From positions 186,001 to 250,000 of the forward strand of contig NZ_CALPCN010000001.1 of assembly GCF_943193045.1 (NCBI RefSeq): 64,000 bases of DNA, given 5' to 3'. Both the position numbers and the translations under genes were made by a program. This DNA is from Pumilibacter muris. GTDB taxonomy: Bacteria; Bacillota; Clostridia; Christensenellales; Pumilibacteraceae. Below, one piece after another: positions 24,254 through 33,850 of this stretch. The notes under the pieces are model-generated. The model saw nothing but the letters and a program-made list of their open reading frames with translations. It ran no database searches and was not told the origin of the DNA. Each line of letters opens with the position of its first letter. Position 1 is the first letter of the stretch.

Positions 24254-26665
24254 ATGGCATTTCCCGTTTCGGAAAATATGAAAAAAGCGCTCGATAACGC
24301 GCGCGAAGTGGCGGTGCGTTTCAGCAGTCCTGTAATCGGCACCGAACACATGTTGTACGGATTGCTTACGGTTGAGAACAGTTTGGCAGGCAAACTGTTG
24401 CGCGACGGCGGTTTGGCGCCGCTGTTTCTTGAAATGTTGTTCGATAGTTCCGACCATGTGGCGGGTGTTAATCCCGACCTTACCGACCGTGTGCAAAACA
24501 CTTTTATGGCGGCTCAACAAATAAGTCAGAGCAACGGCGGCACGTTCGTGGGCACCGAACATTTTTTATACAGTATGTTGCAAGATTCCACTTCGGTGGC
24601 ATACGGAATAGTTTCTAAATATATGAACGTGAACGCGGTGTTGCAACGGCTCAGAATGGCTATAGGTTCGGGGCGTACCGACGCTTCGGGTACGTCGGCG
24701 GGCGGAGGAGCCGCTCTTCCGGCGCAACTTGCCGATTTGGGAATTGATATGACCCGGCGGGCGCGCGAGCATAAAATAGACCCCGTTATAGGGCGTAAAG
24801 AAGAAATCGAGCGGATTATACAAATTCTTTGCCGTAAAACAAAAAACAATCCTGTGCTTATAGGCGAGCCGGGAGTTGGCAAAAGCGCGGTTGTGGAAGG
24901 ACTGTGCAATGCCATTGTGGAAGGAAACGTGCCCGAGCTTCTTAAAAACAAAATTGTTTTCAGCTTGGATTTGGGTTCTTTAATGGCGGGAACGAAATAT
25001 CGCGGTTCTTTGGAGGAAAAGCTCAAAAACGCAATAGACCTTATTAAATCGCAACAAAATATTATAGTGTTTATAGACGAATTGCATACGCTCGCGCAAG
25101 CGGGAAGCAAAGACGGCGAAGTGTCGCCTGCTGATATTTTAAAGCCGTATCTTGCGCGCGGAGAAATGCAGACGATAGGGGCAACCACAACCGACGAATA
25201 CCGCAAATTCATAGAAACGGATAAGGCGCTCGAAAGAAGATTTCAGCCTATCATAGTCGCGCCGCCTAGCGTGGACGACACAATAGAAATTTTGCGCGGA
25301 CTTCGTGAAAATTACGAGGCTTTCCATAAAGTTAAAATTTCGGACGAGGCGCTTGTTGCTGCGGCAAAACTCAGCGACCGCTATATTATGGATAGGTTTT
25401 TACCCGATAAAGCTATCGACCTTATAGACGAAGCCATGAGCAAGGCGAAAGTTGGGAACAACACCGTGCCGGGCGGGGTTAAAGAGCTCGAAGAAGAATT
25501 GCGTTTGCTCGAAAGGAAGAAGCAAGAAGCTCTCGGACGCGAGGATTATAAAGCTGCAACCGAAATACGCGACCGCAAGAATGAAATCAACAAAAAAATC
25601 GAACAGTTGAAATTGAGTTGGAGCAAAGACGCCGAGCGCGGCGGGGTTGCAATCGGAACTGAGGAAATCGCCGAAGTTGTGAGTAAATGGACGAAAATTC
25701 CCGTTACGAAGCTCACCGAAACCGAAACCGAAAGGCTTGTTCACCTCGAAGAAATTTTGCATAAACGCGTTATAGGGCAAGACTCGGCAGTTGTAAGCGT
25801 TGCAAAAGCGATTCGCCGTGCCCGCGCGGGGTTAAAAGACGCTAACCGCCCTATAGGAACATTTTTGTTCTTAGGTCCTACCGGCGTAGGCAAAACGGAG
25901 CTTACGAAAGCTCTCGGCGAGGCTATGTTCGACGACGAAAACGCCGTAATTCGTCTCGATATGTCGGAATATATGGAATCGCATTCCGTAAGTAAGCTGA
26001 TAGGCGCTCCTCCGGGATATGTAGGTTTTGACGACGGCGGGCAACTTACCGAACAGGTGCGCAGAAAGCCTTATTCGGTTGTTTTATTCGACGAAATAGA
26101 AAAAGCTCATCCCGACGTATATAACGCTTTGTTGCAAATTCTCGACGACGGAAGAATGACCGACAGTCAGGGCAGAGTGGTCAGTTTTAAAAACACTATT
26201 ATAATTATGACGAGTAACGCGGGCGTTTCCGACCTAAAACAAAACAATCGCAGTCTCGGGTTTTCGTCGCAATCAACCGACGCGCCCGACGAAAAGCGCA
26301 CCGAAGAAATTCTCACCGAAGCGTTGAAAAGGCATTTTAAACCCGAATTTTTAAACAGAATAGACGTTGTGAGCGTTTTCCACCACCTCAGCCGCGAAGA
26401 TATAAAACGTATTGCCGTTATAATGCTCGGAAAGGTGGAAAAGTCGCTTGCGGAACGCGAGATATCGCTTAAACTCACCGACGGGGCTATGGACTTTATA
26501 ACAAAGCGCGGCTACGACCCCGAATACGGAGCCCGTCCGCTTCGCCGTGTGATTGAGCAATATGTTGAAGATAACGTTGCCGAAGCGCTTTTGGCAGGCA
26601 ACGTGCGCGACGGCGGTTCGGTTACGGTTGACATAAGTGCCGACGGGCAAGTGAAGATAAGCTGA
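24254..26665 (+). CDS. clpC: ATP-dependent Clp protease ATP-binding subunit ClpC
   Basis: 803 residues, full length. It has two N-terminal Clp repeats, first ATPase Walker A GEPGVGKSAVVEG and Walker B VFIDELH, a UVR motif in the middle domain (LGREDYKAATEIRDRKNEI), second Walker A GPTGVGKTELTK and sensor-2 GARPLRRVIE. ClpC unfolds substrates, including arginine-phosphorylated proteins, for ClpP; McsA/McsB act as adaptor. AGGAGG lies eight bases before the ATG. It ends the operon at a 16-bp terminator. Confidence 0.97.
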   Translation: MAFPVSENMKKALDNAREVAVRFSSPVIGTEHMLYGLLTVENSLAGKLLRDGGLAPLFLEMLFDSSDHVAGVNPDLTDRVQNTFMAAQQISQSNGGTFVGTEHFLYSMLQDSTSVAYGIVSKYMNVNAVLQRLRMAIGSGRTDASGTSAGGGAALPAQLADLGIDMTRRAREHKIDPVIGRKEEIERIIQILCRKTKNNPVLIGEPGVGKSAVVEGLCNAIVEGNVPELLKNKIVFSLDLGSLMAGTKYRGSLEEKLKNAIDLIKSQQNIIVFIDELHTLAQAGSKDGEVSPADILKPYLARGEMQTIGATTTDEYRKFIETDKALERRFQPIIVAPPSVDDTIEILRGLRENYEAFHKVKISDEALVAAAKLSDRYIMDRFLPDKAIDLIDEAMSKAKVGNNTVPGGVKELEEELRLLERKKQEALGREDYKAATEIRDRKNEINKKIEQLKLSWSKDAERGGVAIGTEEIAEVVSKWTKIPVTKLTETETERLVHLEEILHKRVIGQDSAVVSVAKAIRRARAGLKDANRPIGTFLFLGPTGVGKTELTKALGEAMFDDENAVIRLDMSEYMESHSVSKLIGAPPGYVGFDDGGQLTEQVRRKPYSVVLFDEIEKAHPDVYNALLQILDDGRMTDSQGRVVSFKNTIIIMTSNAGVSDLKQNNRSLGFSSQSTDAPDEKRTEEILTEALKRHFKPEFLNRIDVVSVFHHLSREDIKRIAVIMLGKVEKSLAEREISLKLTDGAMDFITKRGYDPEYGARPLRRVIEQYVEDNVAEALLAGNVRDGGSVTVDISADGQVKIS

Positions 26666-26686
26666 TATTTGACCGAAATATATGTT

Positions 26687-26724
26687 AAAAACCTCTATTA
26701 TGCGTGTCATAATAGAGGTTTTTA
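26687..26724 (+). terminator. clpC operon terminator
   Basis: AAAAACCTCTATTATG and its exact complement CATAATAGAGGTTTTT form a 16-bp perfect stem with loop CGTGT. Confidence 0.92.
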
Positions 26725-26778
26725 AATACAAAATACAAATTTTTTTTCAATATTAGACATTAAATTTTAAAAACCCTA

Positions 26779-26807
26779 TTTACATTTTTTGAATTTTATG
26801 TTACAAT
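26779..26807 (+). promoter_or_regulatory. hpf promoter
   Basis: TTTACA, a 17-base spacer and TACAAT with an extended TG. Confidence 0.8.
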
Positions 26808-26815
26808 ATAATCAA

Positions 26816-26829
26816 GGTACGAAAGTGCC
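26816..26829 (+). promoter_or_regulatory. 5'-terminal GAAA-tetraloop hairpin of hpf mRNA
   Basis: GGTAC-GAAA-GTGCC lies two or three bases after the predicted transcription start of hpf. It may belong to the described raiA-hairpin class of cis-elements; I could not run a covariance model to test this. Confidence 0.55.
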
Positions 26830-26853
26830 AACAACATCTTAGGAGGACGAATT

Positions 26854-27384
26854 ATGAGAATCGAGTTTTTAACAAAGACCTACACCCCCAGCGAAAAACT
26901 CAAAGACGTGATTACCAAAAAGGTTCAACGACTCGACAAGTTTTTTGAGGACGACACCAAAGTTAAAATACTGCTTAAAAAAGCTAACGACGTTGAAACG
27001 CTGGAGCTTACTATTGTGCTCGACAGCGCGGTTATGCGCGCCGAAGTGTCGAGCGGCAATATGTACGAAAATATAGACATTGCTTTGCCGAAGCTTGAAA
27101 AGCAAATTATTAAACACCGTTCTAAACTTATAGCAAAATCCAAAAAGGTGCGCTCCAAAGAGCTTGACGCGGCTTACGTTCCCGCAGCCGAAAAAGAGGA
27201 AACGCACGGAGTTGTTCGCAGCAAATCTTATGAGCTTACGCCCATGACGGTGGATGACGCAATAGAAGAACTTGAACTCGTGGGACACAGCTTCTACGTT
27301 TTCAGCAACAAGTCAACCAAAAAAGTGAACGTGTTATACAAACGTCACGACGGTGATTACGGTTTAATTGAAGCTTTGCCGTAA
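26854..27384 (+). CDS. hpf: Long-form ribosome hibernation promoting factor HPF
   Basis: 176 residues, the long form. The N-terminal domain (MRIEFLTKTYTPSEKLKDVI to about residue 105) is the RaiA/YfiA fold that fills the decoding site. A linker leads to the C-terminal dimerisation domain KSYELTPMTVDDAIEELELVGHSFYVFSNK. It holds ribosomes in inactive 100S dimers in stationary phase. AGGAGG lies before the ATG. It is a single-gene unit with its own promoter, a 5' hairpin and a terminator. Confidence 0.96.
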   Translation: MRIEFLTKTYTPSEKLKDVITKKVQRLDKFFEDDTKVKILLKKANDVETLELTIVLDSAVMRAEVSSGNMYENIDIALPKLEKQIIKHRSKLIAKSKKVRSKELDAAYVPAAEKEETHGVVRSKSYELTPMTVDDAIEELELVGHSFYVFSNKSTKKVNVLYKRHDGDYGLIEALP

Positions 27385-27417
27385 AAGAACGAAAAAGCCC
27401 GTTTGTTAATAAAGTAT

Positions 27418-27452
27418 AAAAGAACCGTGAAAAAAGCGCAATTCCCATAGGG
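27418..27452 (+). repeat. Left copy of a split inverted motif flanking the pst block
   Basis: AAAAGAACCG (27418-27427) and AATTCCCATAGGG (27440-27452), 12 bases apart. The same two blocks occur inverted at 34540-34572. This is a candidate boundary repeat. Confidence 0.4.
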
Positions 27453-27498
27453 GATTAAAAAACTAAATTTAAAGAGTTGCACTTTCAAGCGATGAAAA

Positions 27499-27535
27499 AG
27501 AACAGGATTTCAAATCGAAGTCCTGTTTCTTTTTA
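27499..27535 (+). terminator. Terminator after hpf
   Basis: AACAGGA pairs with TCCTGTT around a partly paired 13-base loop, then TTCTTTTT. Confidence 0.75.
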
Positions 27536-27563
27536 CAAATTTATTGCAACTGACTGACTAACT

Positions 27564-27591
27564 TTGTTACTTCTTCTTGCTATTCTATACT
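27564..27591 (+). promoter_or_regulatory. Candidate pstS promoter
   Basis: TTGTTA, a 16-base spacer and TATACT. Just upstream, TTTACA (27532) and ATTGCA (27543) are 11 bases apart, a weak match to tandem PhoP boxes. Confidence 0.45.
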
Positions 27592-27630
27592 TGTCAAATG
27601 ACAAAAATAAAAAATTCAAGGAGAAACAAA

Positions 27631-28446
27631 ATGAAAAAAGTAGGCAAAATTTTGGCAAGTGCGCTTTGCGTTGCCACGTTGGTATGCGGAACACTCGGTG
27701 CAATGACGGGTTGCGGCAGTAAAAAAGAAAGCATTACCGTTTCGGGTTCGTCTTCCGTTACACCCATAATGGAAAAACTTGCGGCGGAATACGAAAAGAC
27801 GCACGATATCCGTATAAAAATCAATGAGTCCGATTCGAGCACGGGCATTAAAGACGTACAAAACGGATTAAACGATTTCGGTATGGCTTCAAGAGATTTG
27901 ACCGAAAAAGATACGGGCGTAAAAGGTTATACGCTCTGCATGGACGGAATCGCGCTTATCGTCAATAAGAGTTGCGATATAACGGACGTAAGCAAAGCGG
28001 ACGTAAAAGCTCTTTACGAAAACGGCACGTCAATCCCCAACTCTTCCATTACCGCGGCAATCGGAAGGGAAGCTGGAAGCGGCACGCGCAAGGCGTTCGA
28101 CGACCTTATGAAAATAGAAAAATATTTGTCGGGAACGAGCGATAAAGTCGTATCAGAAATCACTTCGACGGGCGGCGTAAAGACAACCATTGCAACCGCG
28201 ACGAACAGTATAGGTTATATTTCCTACGGAAGTCTGGACGATACGGTTAAAGCGGTAAGTTTAGACGGTGTTGCTTGCACGGTGGAAAACATTATGAATA
28301 ACACTTATGCTCTGCAACGTCCTTTCGTAATCGTACTCAAAGAAAACGGAACGCTGTCGGCGGCGGCACAAGGCTTTTACGACTATATTATGAGTGCGGA
28401 AGCTCAAACGGTTATAACGGGCGCGGGTTATATTTCGGTAAAGTGA
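27631..28446 (+). CDS. pstS: Phosphate-binding lipoprotein PstS
   Basis: 271 residues from ATG 27631, with AAGGAG eight bases upstream. The lipoprotein signal ends at a GAMTGC lipobox. The phosphate-binding loops ITVSGSSSVTPIMEKLA, GMASRDLTEKD and GREAGSGTRKAF are present. PstS captures phosphate outside the cell and passes it to the permease. It is the first gene of pstS-pstCA-pstB, which is followed by a two-component system. Confidence 0.94.
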   Translation: MKKVGKILASALCVATLVCGTLGAMTGCGSKKESITVSGSSSVTPIMEKLAAEYEKTHDIRIKINESDSSTGIKDVQNGLNDFGMASRDLTEKDTGVKGYTLCMDGIALIVNKSCDITDVSKADVKALYENGTSIPNSSITAAIGREAGSGTRKAFDDLMKIEKYLSGTSDKVVSEITSTGGVKTTIATATNSIGYISYGSLDDTVKAVSLDGVACTVENIMNNTYALQRPFVIVLKENGTLSAAAQGFYDYIMSAEAQTVITGAGYISVK

Positions 28447-28447
28447 T

Positions 28448-30229
28448 ATGACTACGCTAACAAAGATAAAAACGGCAAAGTTTTTTTCAAAGGAAAATAT
28501 CGCAAAGGCAATATTTATAGCCCTTGCGGCATTTTCCATTCTTGCCGTGTTTACGATTATCGGTTATTTGCTTTATGCAAGCATACCCGCTTTTCGTGAT
28601 ATAGGTTTTTTCAAGTTTATTTTCGGTTCGGAATGGTCGGCAAAATCGGAAACTTTCGGAATATGGCGAATGATTGTCGGCACGTTCTTTCTTACCGTAT
28701 GCGCCGTACTGCTCGGCGGTACGCTTGCTGTATTTACGGCGATTTGGCTTGTATTTTATTGCCCTAAACGACTGAAAAAGATATATACGCAGATAGTAAA
28801 TTTGCTTGCGGGTATTCCGTCTATCGTGTACGGTCTGTTCGGGTATAAATTTTTAATGCCGCTACTCGTCGATATATTCCACCCGAATAATGCGGGTTTC
28901 GGACTTTTGGCGTGTACGCTTATTCTCTCGGTTATGATATTACCGACAATAACTTCCATAACCAAAAACAGTTTGGAAGCCGTACCTATGCACTACTACG
29001 AAGGCGCGCTTGCGCTCGGCTGTTCAAAAAATCAAGCGGTATGGAAAGTTTTGCTGCCCGCCGCAAAGAGCGGAATTATATCGGCAATCATACTCGGCAT
29101 AGGTCGGGCAATCGGCGAAACAATGGCTGTTCAGATGATAGTGGGTAACGGTTCGGGTTATCCGTTCGGTGCGTTCGTGCCGTTTACCACGCTCACAAGC
29201 AATATCGTACAGAATTGGGGTTATGCAACGCCGTCCGAACAGTCTGCGCTTATTGCCGACGGGTTCGTATTACTGATTTTTATACTTATTCTCAATTTAT
29301 GTCTTATGGCTGTAAAAAAGGACGGCAAGGGCGGCAATAAATTCTTCTCTCGTAGATTGAGAGAAAGCGATCAGAAAGATACGTTAAAAAGCTATCGTCG
29401 CACGGGTAGCGCTTGCGACGCGCTATGGATAGTTTCTTGGGTTATTTCTTTGCTGGTTGCGTTCGTTCTTGCATTTATCGTAATATTCGTTTTCGTAAAA
29501 GGCTTTCCGCATTTGAGTATTGATTTTATGTTCGGGGAAAGCGGTAACGCACACACGACGCTTGCGCCCGCTTTTGTATCAACTACAATGCTTATATGTC
29601 TTGCGCTGGTGCTTGCTTTGCCGCTCGGTGTAGGCGCGGCAATCTTTTTGAACGAGTATGCAAAGAAAGGAAGCATTTTCGTTAAAGTGATACGCTTGTT
29701 CGTCGATACGCTTGCCGGTATTCCGTCGATAATATTCGGGCTGTTCGGAATGGTATTCTTTGTAATCGGTATGAATATGGGCTATTCTCTATGGGCGGGC
29801 GGTATTACTTTGGCTCTTATCATTTTGCCGACGATTATACGCAGCACCGAACAAAGTTTATCGGAAGTGCCCGACAGTATGCGTGAAGCAAGTTACGCTC
29901 TCGGCGCGGGAAAACTGCGGACGATTTTCGTCGTCGTTCTGCCGCAGGCAATTACGGGAATTATAACGTCGATTATTCTTTCAATCGGAAGAATTGTAAA
30001 CGAAAGCGCGGCTCTCATATTTACGGTGGGCTCGGCATCTACTTTTATTCCGCAAGGTTACGGTGATAGCGCGGCAAGTTTCGCCGTTCTCGTATGGAAG
30101 TTTATGAGTAACGGCTTGCAAGTAAACGAAGCCTACGCTACGGCAAGCATATTGCTTATATTCGTCATCATACTTAACTTACTCGTTTCACTTGTGGAAT
30201 GGTTATTTAATCGGAGAAAAAAGATATGA
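28448..30229 (+). CDS. Fused phosphate permease PstC-PstA
   Basis: 593 residues, about twice the length of a single Pst permease. Residues 1-290 are PstC-like, with the coupling loop [29 protein letters not shown]. Residues about 320-593 are PstA-like, with [29 protein letters not shown]. Each half has about six membrane helices and [14 protein letters not shown] or [14 protein letters not shown] motifs. Joining both subunits in one chain fixes their ratio. The reading frame is continuous with no slip site. It starts two bases after pstS and overlaps pstB as ATGA. Confidence 0.93.
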   Translation: MTTLTKIKTAKFFSKENIAKAIFIALAAFSILAVFTIIGYLLYASIPAFRDIGFFKFIFGSEWSAKSETFGIWRMIVGTFFLTVCAVLLGGTLAVFTAIWLVFYCPKRLKKIYTQIVNLLAGIPSIVYGLFGYKFLMPLLVDIFHPNNAGFGLLACTLILSVMILPTITSITKNSLEAVPMHYYEGALALGCSKNQAVWKVLLPAAKSGIISAIILGIGRAIGETMAVQMIVGNGSGYPFGAFVPFTTLTSNIVQNWGYATPSEQSALIADGFVLLIFILILNLCLMAVKKDGKGGNKFFSRRLRESDQKDTLKSYRRTGSACDALWIVSWVISLLVAFVLAFIVIFVFVKGFPHLSIDFMFGESGNAHTTLAPAFVSTTMLICLALVLALPLGVGAAIFLNEYAKKGSIFVKVIRLFVDTLAGIPSIIFGLFGMVFFVIGMNMGYSLWAGGITLALIILPTIIRSTEQSLSEVPDSMREASYALGAGKLRTIFVVVLPQAITGIITSIILSIGRIVNESAALIFTVGSASTFIPQGYGDSAASFAVLVWKFMSNGLQVNEAYATASILLIFVIILNLLVSLVEWLFNRRKKI

Positions 30230-31017
30230 AAAAACACATTATAGAGCAATTTGATTTGAGCGGCGATATTGCCGTTTCGGTCAAGGAAATGAATTTATAC
30301 TACGGCTCGTTTCACGCGTTAAAAAGCATTTATATGGATTTTCCGAAAAATAAACTCACTGCTTTAATCGGTCCGAGCGGTTGCGGCAAATCCACGCTCA
30401 TAAAATCGCTTAATAGAATGAACGATTTAATCGAAGGCTGTAAAATAACGGGTGAAATCAAAATCGGCAACACCGATGTTTACGCAAGGAAAACAGATTT
30501 GTCGCGCCTTCGGAAAAACGTGGGTATGGTATTCCAACGCCCCAACCCGCTTGCTATGAGTGTTTACGATAATATCGCATACGGTCCGCGCACGTTCGGA
30601 ATACGCTCTAAAAGCGAATTGGACGGGATAGTTGAAAGCTCGCTCAAAGGCGCGGCTATGTGGGACGAAGTAAAAGATAGGTTGAATAAATCCGCGCTCG
30701 GTCTTTCGGGTGGTCAACAGCAAAGGCTTTGTATTGCCCGTGCGCTGTCCGTTGAGCCGCAAATTCTTTTAATGGACGAACCGACGAGTGCGCTCGATCC
30801 CATATCGACGGGTAAAATCGAAGAATTATGTATGGAACTCAAAAAGAATATGACTATTATTATGGTAACGCACAATATGCAGCAGGCGTTCAGAATAGCC
30901 GACTATACGGCGTACTTCCTTTTGGGCGAAATGATAGAAATGGACGAAACGAAAAAGTTGTTTGCTCATCCGCAGAACAAAAAAACAGACGATTATATCA
31001 ACGGCAGATTTGGTTGA
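30226..31017 (+). CDS. pstB: Phosphate ABC transporter ATP-binding protein PstB
   Basis: 263 residues. Walker [22 protein letters not shown], signature [17 protein letters not shown] and Walker [17 protein letters not shown] are intact, and [20 protein letters not shown] is the PstB Q-loop region. It powers phosphate import through PstCA. A phoU gene, which usually follows pstB and restrains the sensor kinase, is absent here. Confidence 0.96.
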   Translation: MKKHIIEQFDLSGDIAVSVKEMNLYYGSFHALKSIYMDFPKNKLTALIGPSGCGKSTLIKSLNRMNDLIEGCKITGEIKIGNTDVYARKTDLSRLRKNVGMVFQRPNPLAMSVYDNIAYGPRTFGIRSKSELDGIVESSLKGAAMWDEVKDRLNKSALGLSGGQQQRLCIARALSVEPQILLMDEPTSALDPISTGKIEELCMELKKNMTIIMVTHNMQQAFRIADYTAYFLLGEMIEMDETKKLFAHPQNKKTDDYINGRFG

Positions 31018-31077
31018 TATTACAATTTTATTACAAGCGGCATATTCTCAACACTTTATTTATCAAACAAAAAATGA

Positions 31078-31083
31078 TATAAT
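31078..31083 (+). promoter_or_regulatory. Extended -10 promoter of the two-component genes
   Basis: TGATATAAT about 18 bases before the regulator start; a weak TTTATT sits 17 bases upstream. It would let the sensor genes be expressed apart from pst. Confidence 0.5.
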
Positions 31084-31100
31084 TAAAGCAAGGTGATATT

Positions 31101-31742
31101 ATGAAAGGTACGGTTTTTATTTTAGAAGACGATACAAGCATTTGCGGACTAATCAAGGTCGCATTAGAGATGAACGGCTTGGATTTCAAGGCGTTTTCAA
31201 CCTTGAAATCTTTTACCGCCGCACTTTTGGGCGAACAGCCGGACGTTGCATTGCTTGATATAATGTTACCCGACGGAAGCGGTTTAGACGCTCTGCGTTT
31301 TATCAAAGAGAAATTTCCTGCCGTAAGCTGTATTATGCTCTCCGCACTATCAAAGGAAGAAGATAAGGTAAACGGTTTGAATATGGGCGCGGACGATTAT
31401 ATAGCAAAGCCCTTTTCCGTATTGGAACTTACGGCAAGAGTAAACGCAAGATTGCGCGGAAAACAGCGACAAAGCGTTTTGTCGGTTGGTAATGTTACGC
31501 TGAACTCTGAAACTTTCGTCTGCGAAATCGACGGCAAAGAAGTATCGCTCAATCATAAGGAATTTGAACTATTACAATATTTTATGGAAAATCACGGAAA
31601 AGTTTTATCCCGTGAAAAACTTTTAACCGAAGTTTGGGGGTACGACGTAGGCGAAACGCGAACGCTCGACAATCACGTTGCCCGTCTTCGCAAGCTCGGC
31701 GTAAAGATTGAAACGATATTCGGTGTGGGGTACAAATTATGA
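31101..31742 (+). CDS. OmpR/PhoB-family response regulator
   Basis: 213 residues. The receiver domain has acidic residues in ILEDDTS, the phosphoacceptor Asp53 in LLDIMLPDGSG and Lys in AKPFSVLEL. The winged-helix DNA-binding domain follows (FELLQYFMENHGKVLSREKLLTEVWGYDVGETRTLDNHVARLRKLG). Location after pstSCAB indicates that it senses phosphate supply and controls pst. It overlaps the kinase gene by four bases. Confidence 0.92.
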   Translation: MKGTVFILEDDTSICGLIKVALEMNGLDFKAFSTLKSFTAALLGEQPDVALLDIMLPDGSGLDALRFIKEKFPAVSCIMLSALSKEEDKVNGLNMGADDYIAKPFSVLELTARVNARLRGKQRQSVLSVGNVTLNSETFVCEIDGKEVSLNHKEFELLQYFMENHGKVLSREKLLTEVWGYDVGETRTLDNHVARLRKLGVKIETIFGVGYKL

Positions 31743-33088
31743 AATGGCGCATTTGGATTTTATCGCTTGGAATTACGTTTGCCTGTCTTTTTGTCTTTTC
31801 TTTTGCGGCAACGCAAGTTTATTATAAATCGTCCATAGACGACAGCAAAGAATATTTGCGCGTTTATATGAACAGCTTTGATGAAACTTTGAATTTGGAC
31901 GATTTGAACGAACAAAACGCCGCCGCCTTTTCGGAAAAATTGAACGGCGCAAGGGTTACGTTTATGGACGCGCAGGGTAACGTACTTGCCGACAGTATTG
32001 CCGAAGACGATTTGGAAAACCATTCAGACAGATCGGAAATAAAAGACGCTATTTTCGACGGAGAAGGCTTTGCCGTGCGCGGCAGTTCTACGCTCGGTAA
32101 AAATATGGTGTACTTTTGCAAAAACTTCGACGGACAATATTTGGTGCGGATTGCTATATTTACCGATACCGATTGGAGTATCTTCGCAAAATCGTTACCT
32201 ATATTACTGTATTTCTTCATCTTGTGTATAGTATTGTGCGCCGTTATAGCCTTTGTATCAACGCACTTTATCTTAACGCCCGTAAAAAAACTTGCAAGCG
32301 ACGCCGCAAACAATCCGCAAGTTACAAGCAAATATTCCGAACTCAAACCCGTAGCCGATATTCTCAACGAGCGCAATCGCAACATTCAAAGGCAAATGAG
32401 CGAGATACAAGCGGAAAAAGAGCTTGTGGAAAAAGCGCGTGTTTCAAAGGACGAATTTATTTCTAACGTAACGCACGAGATGAATACGCCGCTTACGTCG
32501 ATTCACGGCTACGCCGAATTGTTACAGGCGGGCGGTATGAGCGAAAGCCAAACGAAAACAGCGTATAAAACAATACTCACGCAGAGCGAACGCCTTACAA
32601 ATTTGATTGCTTGTATCATCAATTACAGCGAAATCGACAATGACGATTTACCCCCTTACGAAGTGGACTTTTCCGCGCTTGCAAAAGAAACGATTGCCGC
32701 ATTGAAACCCGAAGCGGACAAAAGGAATATTACGATAACGGAAAAAATAGACGATAACGTAATCGTAATGAGCAGACACGAACGATTAAGCGAAATCTTC
32801 GGAAATCTCGTGCGAAACGCCATTAAATACAATAAGGACGGCGGCAGTATAACGGTTACGCTTAACTATCAAGGGCTGACTGTTGAAGATACGGGAATAG
32901 GCATTGCGGAAGAAAATATGAGCAAAGTATTTTCACGTTTTTTCACGGTTGACAAATCGCACAACGGTAAAAACGGCGGCTTTGGTTTGGGGCTTGCCGT
33001 TGCCAAAAAGATATGCCAAAAATCCGGTTGGAAAATAAGCGTCGAAAGCACGCTTGGCGAGGGCAGTAAGTTTACCGTTGAATTTTAG
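31739..33088 (+). CDS. PhoR-like sensor histidine kinase
   Basis: 449 residues. Two membrane helices (about 4-28 and 153-178) flank an outer sensing domain of about 120 residues. The dimerisation helix carries His246 in SNVTHEMNTPLTSIHGYAELL. The ATPase domain has N-box GNLVRNAIKYNK, G1 VEDTGIGIAEEN and G2 GGFGLGLAVAKK. It should phosphorylate the upstream regulator. In PhoR systems the Pst transporter and PhoU help set kinase activity; with no PhoU here, control may be direct. Confidence 0.92.
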   Translation: MKWRIWILSLGITFACLFVFSFAATQVYYKSSIDDSKEYLRVYMNSFDETLNLDDLNEQNAAAFSEKLNGARVTFMDAQGNVLADSIAEDDLENHSDRSEIKDAIFDGEGFAVRGSSTLGKNMVYFCKNFDGQYLVRIAIFTDTDWSIFAKSLPILLYFFILCIVLCAVIAFVSTHFILTPVKKLASDAANNPQVTSKYSELKPVADILNERNRNIQRQMSEIQAEKELVEKARVSKDEFISNVTHEMNTPLTSIHGYAELLQAGGMSESQTKTAYKTILTQSERLTNLIACIINYSEIDNDDLPPYEVDFSALAKETIAALKPEADKRNITITEKIDDNVIVMSRHERLSEIFGNLVRNAIKYNKDGGSITVTLNYQGLTVEDTGIGIAEENMSKVFSRFFTVDKSHNGKNGGFGLGLAVAKKICQKSGWKISVESTLGEGSKFTVEF

Positions 33089-33145
33089 AAAGTCGCTTTT
33101 CGACAAAACTTTCCAAAAATCGCAAACATTTGTTTTGAAAATCTA

Positions 33146-33174
33146 TTGACTTTATACTGTCATAGTGATAAAAT
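33146..33174 (+). promoter_or_regulatory. Promoter of the candidate small RNA
   Basis: TTGACT, a 17-base spacer and TAAAAT with an extended TGA. The predicted start is near 33181. No open reading frame follows. Confidence 0.75.
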
Positions 33175-33180
33175 ACATAG

Positions 33181-33355
33181 CATACCACAGTAGTGTAATG
33201 AGTGATATTGTACCATTTTGAAAGGGTGTGCCGAACGGATAACGGTTATGAGTTCGGCAGATTCCGCAATGAGCGACAGCTCATAGGACGCGGAAGGTTT
33301 GGGCAGTATAGCCGCCCGTGCCTTAGCTTACGGAAAGGGCGTAAGTTTTGTTTTG
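33181..33355 (+). ncRNA. Candidate structured small RNA, unidentified
   Basis: About 175 bases between a good promoter and a terminator, without a coding frame. Stems seen in order: GCCGAAC/GTTCGGC with inner ATAA/TTAT (33230-33258); TTCCGC/GCGGAA enclosing ATGAGC/GCTCAT (about 33262-33296); GGGC/GCCC (33301-33317); and CTTACG/CGTAAG with loop GAAAGGG followed by TTTTGTTTT (33327-33355), the terminator. The stems are near perfect and loops are short. I could not match it to any riboswitch, tmRNA, 6S, SRP or RNase P signature I know. It lies between the PhoR-like gene and recombinase debris, so it may belong to a mobile element. Confidence 0.6.
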
Positions 33356-33850
33356 TTACGCAAAATTCGTAAGCCGTGATAGGCTTTTATAAGTGTACGA
33401 TTTTTTCGGAAAACGGCACTAAAATCAATTCTCTAACTTAATAGAATGACCAACCATCATAGAGCACATTATGTTGCTAAACACGGTTAGAAGTCGGTGA
33501 TACAAGAAGTTATCAGCGGCTTTTTTCGCGCCTTTTTTATGGTATCTTTCCCGCTCTTTCTTGCGTGGACGAAGATATTAATTGTTCTCAAACGGAGGTA
33601 AACGCAATGACAATAAGACCGCCTTAATCGGCAAGCAAATGGTAAGCAAAAGAACAAGACACGGCAAAATCAAACAGTACCGCTCGGACGGACAAACAGG
33701 ATATTCGGAGCATATCCATATCTCACTAGGCTACAAGTAGCCAAGCTCGCCCTTGCAGGGGGCAATTATTAAGTGTTGGACAATAGTCAAGGAAATAGAC
33801 ACAAAAAAGAGAAAGAGAGTAGACAAAAAAGTAGATGGAATGTGGCTGAA
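33356..33850 (+). other. Non-coding mobile-element debris
   Basis: No convincing gene. A hairpin AAGTCGGTGATA/TATCAGCGGCTT followed by six T (33491-33526) looks like a terminator or attenuator. At 33593-33625 a good AACGGAGG site precedes an ATG whose frame stops after six codons (MTIRPP), which suggests a decayed gene start. A short 31-codon frame ending at 33740 (SDGQTGYSEHIHISLGYK) has no recognisable relative. Confidence 0.5.

Noticed and set aside
33181-33355. Identity as tmRNA, 6S, RNase P, SRP or a common riboswitch
   Set aside because: None of the conserved core sequences of these RNAs that I know are present, so it is left unnamed.
33593-33740. Possible small gene with a good ribosome site (ATG at 33607)
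   Set aside because: The frame stops after six codons; other frames have no similarity. Treated as debris.
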